Assembly: GCF_022835695.1 (NCBI RefSeq)
Contig: NZ_BQUV01000002.1
Coordinates: forward strand, 1 to 64,000
Source of the DNA: Bradyrhizobium sp. Ce-3
GTDB taxonomy: Bacteria; Pseudomonadota; Alphaproteobacteria; Rhizobiales; Xanthobacteraceae
Direction: 5' to 3'
Length of the DNA stretch: 64,000 nt
Below are positions 58,046-64,000 of the stretch, piece by piece. The position numbers and the translations under genes are program-made. The notes beneath the pieces are model-generated. The model saw only the letters and a program-made list of their open reading frames with translations. It did no database searches and was not told the DNA's origin. Every line of letters starts with the position of its first letter. The stretch's first letter is position 1.

Positions 58046-58492
58046 ATGAAGAGCAAGCTCGTATCCGATGCACCGAACGCGCAAGTTCATGTCGTCGTGC
58101 TCGACAGCGGCGAGGAGGCGTTCGCCGCGCTGACGAGATTCGCCAATGATGCGAAGCTGACGGCGGCATCGCTCACCGCGATCGGCGCGTTCGAGCGGGC
58201 GACGGTCGGCTGGTTCGATTTCGAATCCAAGAGCTACCGCAAGATCGAGATCGACGAGCAATGCGAGGTGCTGTGCGCGGTCGGCGATATCGCAACCGGC
58301 GACGACGGCAAGGCGAGCCTGCATACGCATATCGTGCTCGGACTGTCTGATGGCTCGACGCGTGGCGGGCATCTGCTTGCCGGGATCGTGCGCCCGACGC
58401 TGGAGGTCGTGATCACGGAAGCGCCGGCCAGCCTGCGGCGCCGGAAGCGGCCGGAGCTCGGCATCGCCCTGATCGATCCGGCCGCCGGGTAG
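58046..58492 (+). CDS. PPC (DUF296) domain protein (148 aa)
   Basis: The whole chain is one PPC domain: FANDAKLTAASLTAIGAFERATVGWFD near 32, then HTHIVLGLSDGSTRGGHLLAGIVRPTLEVVI near 92-122. The His/Thr/Gly stretch is the usual metal- or ligand-binding core. Plant members bind DNA by an added AT-hook; bacterial ones lack the hook and have no fixed role. No hook is present here. Confidence 0.9.
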   Translation: MKSKLVSDAPNAQVHVVVLDSGEEAFAALTRFANDAKLTAASLTAIGAFERATVGWFDFESKSYRKIEIDEQCEVLCAVGDIATGDDGKASLHTHIVLGLSDGSTRGGHLLAGIVRPTLEVVITEAPASLRRRKRPELGIALIDPAAG

Positions 58493-58562
58493 TAATTCGG
58501 CCGCCTTACTTACCCCTCCCGTAGTAAGTTCCTAAAAATCGACCTGGCCGCCCTGACGGTGC

Positions 58563-58587
58563 GGAACCGAAGTCGTGGAACCGCGTT
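58563..58587 (+). promoter_or_regulatory. EcfG-type general stress promoter
   Basis: GGAAC (58563-58567), 16 bases, CGTT (58584-58587). A start near 58594 lies 24 bases before the ATG of the RlpA-like gene. Confidence 0.8.
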
Positions 58588-58617
58588 CCATGACGGGGCT
58601 CGACCGGCAGGCAATCA

Positions 58618-58914
58618 ATGAAGACCGCACTAACGTCCGCGGCCATGCTGCTGTTTACCTCATGCATGGCGAACGCAGAGAGTGGCCTTGCGTCCTATTA
58701 TCATGGCATCGGCAAGCGCGGCGAGATGACCTGCGCGCATCGCAAACGGCCATTCGGCAGCATGGTCACCGTGTCCTATCGCGGCAGGTCGATCCAGTGC
58801 CGGGTCAACGACCGCGGCCCGTTCATTCGCGGGCGGATCATCGATGTCTCGACCACGGCGGCGCGTGCGCTCGGCATCCTGCAGCTCGGTGTCGCACACG
58901 TCGTGATCGAGTAG
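58618..58914 (+). CDS. Minimal RlpA-like exported double-psi barrel protein (98 aa)
   Basis: A short leader (MKTALTSAAMLLFTSCMANA) may be a lipobox with Cys16 (FTSC), so the protein could be a lipoprotein. The rest is a bare double-psi beta-barrel: GLASYYHGIGKRGEMTCAHRK, FGSMVTVSYRGRSIQCRVNDRGPF, RIIDVS. Asp in NDRGP matches the catalytic Asp of RlpA, which cleaves stem-less glycan at the septum. The SPOR domain of full RlpA is missing. An EcfG promoter drives it. Confidence 0.88.
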   Translation: MKTALTSAAMLLFTSCMANAESGLASYYHGIGKRGEMTCAHRKRPFGSMVTVSYRGRSIQCRVNDRGPFIRGRIIDVSTTAARALGILQLGVAHVVIE

Positions 58915-58934
58915 AGGCGCTGGCGGACGCGCGG

Positions 58935-61403
58935 TCAGGGCTTCGAAGCGGTCGCCCGCTGCTCGGCGATCGCCTTGCGGAGCGTGCGCGACAGCGCTTC
59001 GACCGAATAGGGCTTCTGGATCAGCTCGAAGCCGCTATGCGCGTTCTCGGCGAGCACGTTGCTGTAGCCGCTGGTCAGCACCACCGGCAGGCCGGGAAAG
59101 CGATCGCGGATCACGCCGGCGAGCTCGACGCCGTTCATGCCGGGCATGATCACGTCGGAGAACACGAGGTCGGCGGCGAACTCGTTCTCGGAGAGGATCG
59201 ACAGCGCGGCGTTGGCGTTGGCCGCGCGCTTGACCGAATAGCCGAGATCCTCGAGCAGTTCGGTGGAGAACTGGCCGACATCGTCGTTGTCCTCCACCAC
59301 GAGGACGCGATAGCCGCGGCCGATCGAGGTCTGCTCGGTGCCGGCACTGGCCGCGACCTTGGTGTCCACGGGGCGCATCGCCTGCGGCAGGTAGATGGTG
59401 AAGGTCGCGCCGTGTCCCGGCATCGAGGTGACCTCGATGTCGCCGTCGGACTGCTTGACGAAGCCGAAGGCCTGGCTCAGGCCGAGACCCGTTCCCTTGC
59501 CGACCTCCTTGGTGGTGAAGAACGGCTCGAAGATCGCGTCGAGATTTTCCGGCGAGATGCCGGTGCCGGTATCCTGGAGCGACACCGTCACGAAATCGCC
59601 GCTGCGCGAGGCCTGGGCGCGCAGGGCAGGGATGTGCCTGACCTTCCTGACGCCGATGGTCAGCTGGCCTTCGCCGTTCATCGCGTCGCGGGCGTTGACC
59701 GCAAGGTTGATCAGCGCGGTCTCGAACTGCCCGATATCGGCGATCGCGAAACAGTCGGGATCCTCGATCCTGACCTCGATGTGAATCCGGGCGCCGACCA
59801 GCGGGCGGATCAGCTGCGTCACGCTGTCGACCTGGGTCCCGACATTGAACACTTCCGGATTGAGCGGCTGCCGGCGCGCAAACGCCAGGAGCTGCGCGGT
59901 GAGTTTCGAGGCCCGCTCCACGGTCTCGGAGATCGCGTCGATATAGCGGCGGCGGCGTTCGTCCGGCAGCTCGCGGCGGCGCAGGAAGTCGGTCGCGGAG
60001 CGGATGATGGTGAGCAGATTGTTGAAGTCGTGCGCGACGCCGCCGGTGAGCTGGCCGACCGCCTCCATCTTCTGCGATTGCCGCAGGGCTTCTTCGCCGC
60101 GCCGCCGCTCGGTGATATCGACGGCCTCCGGCACCGCGCCGACGATGGTGCCGTGCTGGTCCTGCAGCGGCCGCATCGCGAAATCGAAATAGCGCTCGCC
60201 GATCGGCAGCTGCAATTGCAGCTCGATCTTGACCTCCTCGCCGCGCGTCGCGGTCGCGAAGGCATTCTGGATCACGCGCGGCATGCCGTTGGTCGCGGCG
60301 AACCACGGCGTGTCCCAGAACGGCTTGCCGACGACGTCGGCGGCCTCGGCGCGGATGCCGGCCAGCGCGGTCTGGTTGGTGTAGAGCAGATCGCCGGCGC
60401 GGTTGAGCAGCATCTGATATTGATGGCTGGTTTCCAGGATCGCGCGCGTCTGGGCTTCGCGGGATTCGAGCTGCGCGGTGCGCTCCAGGATGCGCCGCTC
60501 CAGCGACTCGTTGAGCTTGCGCAGCTCGATCTCGGCTTCCTTGGCGGCGGTGATGTCATGGGCGACGCCGATGAAGCCGATATGCTTGCCGTTCGGGTCC
60601 CAGCGCGGCTGCGATTCCGAGCGTAGCCAGCGCCAGTCGCCGGCGGCGTTGCGATAGCGCGCCTCGAGCACGAACGGCTTGAGCGAGAGCTCGCCGGTGA
60701 TCTGCTCCTGCAGGATGTTCGGCAGATCATCCGGATGCAGCGCCTTGCGCCAGTCGAACACCACCGCTTCCTCGAACGGCAGGCCGAGGAAATCCAGATA
60801 GGCCTGGTTGGCGAAGGAGCGGGTGCGATCGAGCTTGGTCACCCAGATCGGCACCGGCGCGCTGTCGGCGATCAGGCGGAAGCGCTCCTCGCTTTCCCGC
60901 AACGTCTCCTGCGCCAGCATCTGATCGGTGACGTCGAGATCGGCGCCGACCAGCCGCAGCGCGCGGCCGCCGCGATCGCGCTCGATCTTGGCGACGACGC
61001 GGATCCAGCGGCTCTCGCCGTCATTCGGGCGGATGATGCGGTATTCGGCGGTGTAATCCTCGCCGCCGGCCTTGAGCACGCCGAACAGGTGGTTGATGGT
61101 GCGTTCGCGGTCGTCGGGATGGATGCGCGCGACCCAGTTCTCGTAGGTCTCGTTGACCTCTTCGGGCGGCAGGCCGTGCACCAGCAGGTATTCGGGAGAG
61201 CGGCGGTTGTGCACGCCGTCGCGGAAATCGATCTCGAGCCCGCCGACCCGCGCGATGCGCTGGATCCGCGCCAGCTCGGCCTCGCGCTCCTGCAGCTCGC
61301 GATGGGCGCGGTCGCGTTCGCGCGCGATCTCCTCAAGGTGCTGCCGCAGCCGTTCGGCCGCCGCAGCTTCGGGAAGCACATCAGAGGGATCGGGTGGGGT
61401 CAT
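58935..61403 (-). CDS. Hybrid PAS histidine kinase with receiver domain (822 aa)
   Basis: A soluble kinase: coiled coil (20-60), a series of three to four PAS domains (about 45-440), HisKA with His in GGVAHDFNNLL (near 456), HATPase with GTGLGLSQAFGF, and a C-terminal receiver domain (about 690-815) with phospho-acceptor Asp in FSDVIMPGMNG (near 749). HDFNNLL is typical of hybrid kinases of the soluble rhizobial group. No transmembrane helix is visible. No response regulator lies next to it. Confidence 0.93.
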   Translation of the reverse strand: MTPPDPSDVLPEAAAAERLRQHLEEIARERDRAHRELQEREAELARIQRIARVGGLEIDFRDGVHNRRSPEYLLVHGLPPEEVNETYENWVARIHPDDRERTINHLFGVLKAGGEDYTAEYRIIRPNDGESRWIRVVAKIERDRGGRALRLVGADLDVTDQMLAQETLRESEERFRLIADSAPVPIWVTKLDRTRSFANQAYLDFLGLPFEEAVVFDWRKALHPDDLPNILQEQITGELSLKPFVLEARYRNAAGDWRWLRSESQPRWDPNGKHIGFIGVAHDITAAKEAEIELRKLNESLERRILERTAQLESREAQTRAILETSHQYQMLLNRAGDLLYTNQTALAGIRAEAADVVGKPFWDTPWFAATNGMPRVIQNAFATATRGEEVKIELQLQLPIGERYFDFAMRPLQDQHGTIVGAVPEAVDITERRRGEEALRQSQKMEAVGQLTGGVAHDFNNLLTIIRSATDFLRRRELPDERRRRYIDAISETVERASKLTAQLLAFARRQPLNPEVFNVGTQVDSVTQLIRPLVGARIHIEVRIEDPDCFAIADIGQFETALINLAVNARDAMNGEGQLTIGVRKVRHIPALRAQASRSGDFVTVSLQDTGTGISPENLDAIFEPFFTTKEVGKGTGLGLSQAFGFVKQSDGDIEVTSMPGHGATFTIYLPQAMRPVDTKVAASAGTEQTSIGRGYRVLVVEDNDDVGQFSTELLEDLGYSVKRAANANAALSILSENEFAADLVFSDVIMPGMNGVELAGVIRDRFPGLPVVLTSGYSNVLAENAHSGFELIQKPYSVEALSRTLRKAIAEQRATASKP

Positions 61404-61483
61404 ACGCGCCGGCAACCTCTGAGCGCAGTTTCACACAGGAACCGCGGGCTTTTCCAGCTTGATTTATCGCGATCGCTTGACCT

Positions 61484-62263
61484 TCACTTGGTTTTGGGCG
61501 GACGGCAATTATAGGCCCGGCGGAACCCGGCCGCCTGCGCATCCTCCTCCGAGCAGAACCAGCGATCCGGATTGCCGAGGCCCGGGTAACTGCGGCACGC
61601 CTGCAGGTGGTAGATGCCGACATTGCCGGTGACGCGCGCGCGCACGGCGTACTTGCCCTTGATGTTGCAGCTTGCCGGCATCGGCAGCTCGTCGGGGAAG
61701 AGCGCATTGCGGATCTGCGTGTCACGATCGGCCGGGCAGGCGTTGCCGAGCAGGGCGCCATCCTTCTTGGCGTTGCGGAAATCGCGCGGGGCGACGAAGC
61801 AGCCCTTCCAGAGCCCGGCGCGGCCATCCTTGGCGGTGGCTTCGTCCGGCTTGAATCGGCCAGTGGCCGACCCCTCGACATTGAGGGCGTAACCCTTCTG
61901 GATCAGCACCTGGCTGAGGCTGGTCGGATCGCCCTCGATCTTGCAGACGCCGAGGCGGCGCTTCTTGAAGCTCGGATCGACGCCGATATCGTCGCAGTGA
62001 ATTGGCTTGCCGCCGATCAGCTTGGTCAGCTGGTCGCGCGCTTCGATCCCGCAGGCCCAGACGTCGGCATGTTCGTCGATACAGAGCTGATCGACCGCCG
62101 GCGCGTCGATGCCGTCGAGCCGGTAGGTCGTGTTGCCGAGCTGAACCGTGCCGGCGTCCTTGATGACCGCTGATGCCGCAGGACCGGCGGTCGCGGGCTG
62201 GCCAGGGATTGCAGACAGGCAGGTCAGGAGAAGCGTCGTGGCGACCGGATTTCGAAACCGCAT
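61484..62263 (-). CDS. Exported SNase-like (thermonuclease-family) nuclease (259 aa)
   Basis: A Sec leader (1-26) ends ATA. The SNase core is at about 40-160: [14 protein letters not shown] with the Arg and Asp that hold catalysis and calcium, [12 protein letters not shown], and RAGLWKG near 150. The C-terminal 100 residues with a paired-Cys block ([29 protein letters not shown]) form the extra domain seen in many alphaproteobacterial members. It probably degrades extracellular or periplasmic nucleic acid. Confidence 0.9.
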   Translation of the reverse strand: MRFRNPVATTLLLTCLSAIPGQPATAGPAASAVIKDAGTVQLGNTTYRLDGIDAPAVDQLCIDEHADVWACGIEARDQLTKLIGGKPIHCDDIGVDPSFKKRRLGVCKIEGDPTSLSQVLIQKGYALNVEGSATGRFKPDEATAKDGRAGLWKGCFVAPRDFRNAKKDGALLGNACPADRDTQIRNALFPDELPMPASCNIKGKYAVRARVTGNVGIYHLQACRSYPGLGNPDRWFCSEEDAQAAGFRRAYNCRPPKTK

Positions 62264-62422
62264 TTTTTCACTTCGGATATTTGGCGGGCAGCCGGTCTTC
62301 TAGCACAGCCAGGTACGATCCAACCAAGGCTGTTCACGCGAGGGGGCGTGCGCGCCGTCACATCGCGATCGGCATTCCGCGACGTAGAACGGCCGGACAT
62401 TGCCGTCGATAAGGATGCTGAC

Positions 62423-62551
62423 ATGGCCGAGTTCATCATCAACCTCATTGCCGATGTCATTACCGACATCTGGACCCTGCAAAGCCTCGCGCGCTGGCGG
62501 CGGAAGAGGAAGGCCGCCCAGGAGCGCGCGTCCGATCAAAGATCCGATTGA
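62423..62551 (+). CDS. 42-residue membrane micro-protein
   Basis: ATG 62423 follows AAGGA. One helix (FIINLIADVITDIWTLQSL) is followed by a basic tail (RWRRKRKAAQERAS), so it should lie in the membrane with the tail inside. A longer frame from 62348 lacks a ribosome site. Twenty-three bases separate it from the next gene. Function unknown. Confidence 0.6.
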   Translation: MAEFIINLIADVITDIWTLQSLARWRRKRKAAQERASDQRSD

Positions 62552-62574
62552 CTTGATGAGAACAAAATAGGAAC

Positions 62575-62811
62575 ATGATGCGCCACCTGAATCCCGGATA
62601 CCGCATGATGTCTGCACGGCCCGAATCTGACGACGATGACGGGCTGGAAGCGGCTGTCGACCAGGCCATTTCCGCCTGCGGCGGCAATCTGCGCGCCACC
62701 ATCCGGGCGCTGATCGTTGCCAATGAATTCCTCGAGAATGAGGTCAGCGAGTTGATGAAAGCGGTGGCGAAGGCGCATTCCCGCGGCCGCTTCAAGACCT
62801 ATTCGGGCTGA
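62575..62811 (+). CDS. Small acidic conserved protein (78 aa)
   Basis: A helical, soluble protein with a run of four Asp near residue 19 and a patterned core (DQAISACGGNLRATIRALIV, then ANEFLENEVSELMKAVAKAH). The pattern of conserved helices with one Cys resembles small rhizobial proteins of unknown use. It follows the 42-residue gene at 62423-62551 and may be co-transcribed. Confidence 0.65.
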   Translation: MMRHLNPGYRMMSARPESDDDDGLEAAVDQAISACGGNLRATIRALIVANEFLENEVSELMKAVAKAHSRGRFKTYSG

Positions 62812-62987
62812 GATACCCCTCAGGCTACCGCCAAGGACTGGCCAGGCACTGGCCGAGCACGGGGCTGGGTCTGCATTAGACCGTTGCCTCTGGGGCAATT
62901 TGCTGTACCAACGGAGTGGTTACGCCCAATCGCCCGTGCCAGATTGCGCGGGGAGGAATCCTGCCAAAAAGCCCAAGCAAGAAGAGC

Positions 62988-64000
<1,013 letters not shown>

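Overview
This is a 64 kb chromosomal window from a high-GC alphaproteobacterium, most likely a slow-growing rhizobium of the Bradyrhizobium type. The reasons are the strong GC3 bias, the many short palindromic intergenic repeats, the EcfG-type stress promoters (GGAAC-N16-CGTT), and the kinds of gene present (GCGPGWHRGPYGGC peptides, a GrlR-like protein, fused indolepyruvate:ferredoxin oxidoreductase, alkB with an AraC regulator, multi-PAS kinases). The species call is inference. There is no phage, insertion sequence, CRISPR array, rRNA or origin; one tRNA-Arg(UCG) is present.

Layout. 0-7 kb: mixed small genes, including a cupin, a His/Trp-rich exported peptide, two convergent GCGPGWH peptides, an ArsR regulator, a NIPSNAP/PEP-mutase pair, a TRIC-type membrane protein and an orphan tri-haem cytochrome c. 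7-16.3 kb: a catabolic block running one way, with fused indolepyruvate ferredoxin oxidoreductase, SCP2-type thiolase, DUF35 OB-fold partner, double-hotdog MaoC hydratase, SDR, DapA-like aldolase and a NUDT19-like Nudix hydrolase. The hydratase and SDR look like the separated halves of multifunctional enzyme type 2, so the block probably shortens branched, ring-bearing or steroid-like acyl-CoAs. 16.5-29 kb: a DMT transporter, a PAS histidine kinase, GrlR, small envelope proteins, folD, a MaoC protein and a methyltransferase. 29-33 kb: a major-royal-jelly-type protein and alkane monooxygenase with a divergent AraC regulator. 33-35.2 kb: a three-gene envelope operon of unknown function. 35.2-42.2 kb: a degenerate stretch, a BLUF photoreceptor, the tRNA, a ClpP-like exported protein, an antiporter-USP fusion and several very small proteins, two units of which carry EcfG promoters. 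42.5-48.4 kb: a DMT transporter, photolyase with a 1-Cys peroxiredoxin, and an exported phosphodiesterase. 48.5-54.4 kb: a heavy-metal RND pump operon and an ArsI-like C-As lyase. 54.6-64 kb: a GGDEF-EAL protein with a periplasmic sensor, a PPC protein, a mini-RlpA under an EcfG promoter, a hybrid histidine kinase, an exported SNase-like nuclease, and the start of propionyl/acetyl-CoA carboxylase biotin carboxylase, which runs off the right edge.

Two themes connect genes that are far apart. First, at least four transcription units (23.1, 40.4, 41.3 and 58.6 kb) have near-perfect general-stress promoters, and all of them encode small exported, membrane or unknown proteins. Second, the CoA chemistry of the 7-16 kb block ends in a candidate CoA diphosphatase, and the window ends in an acyl-CoA carboxylase. 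The main candidates for undescribed biology are the thiolase/DUF35/MFE2-like cluster with an unusual thiolase active site, the envelope operon at 32.8-35.2 kb, and the micro-proteins of 28 to 42 residues.
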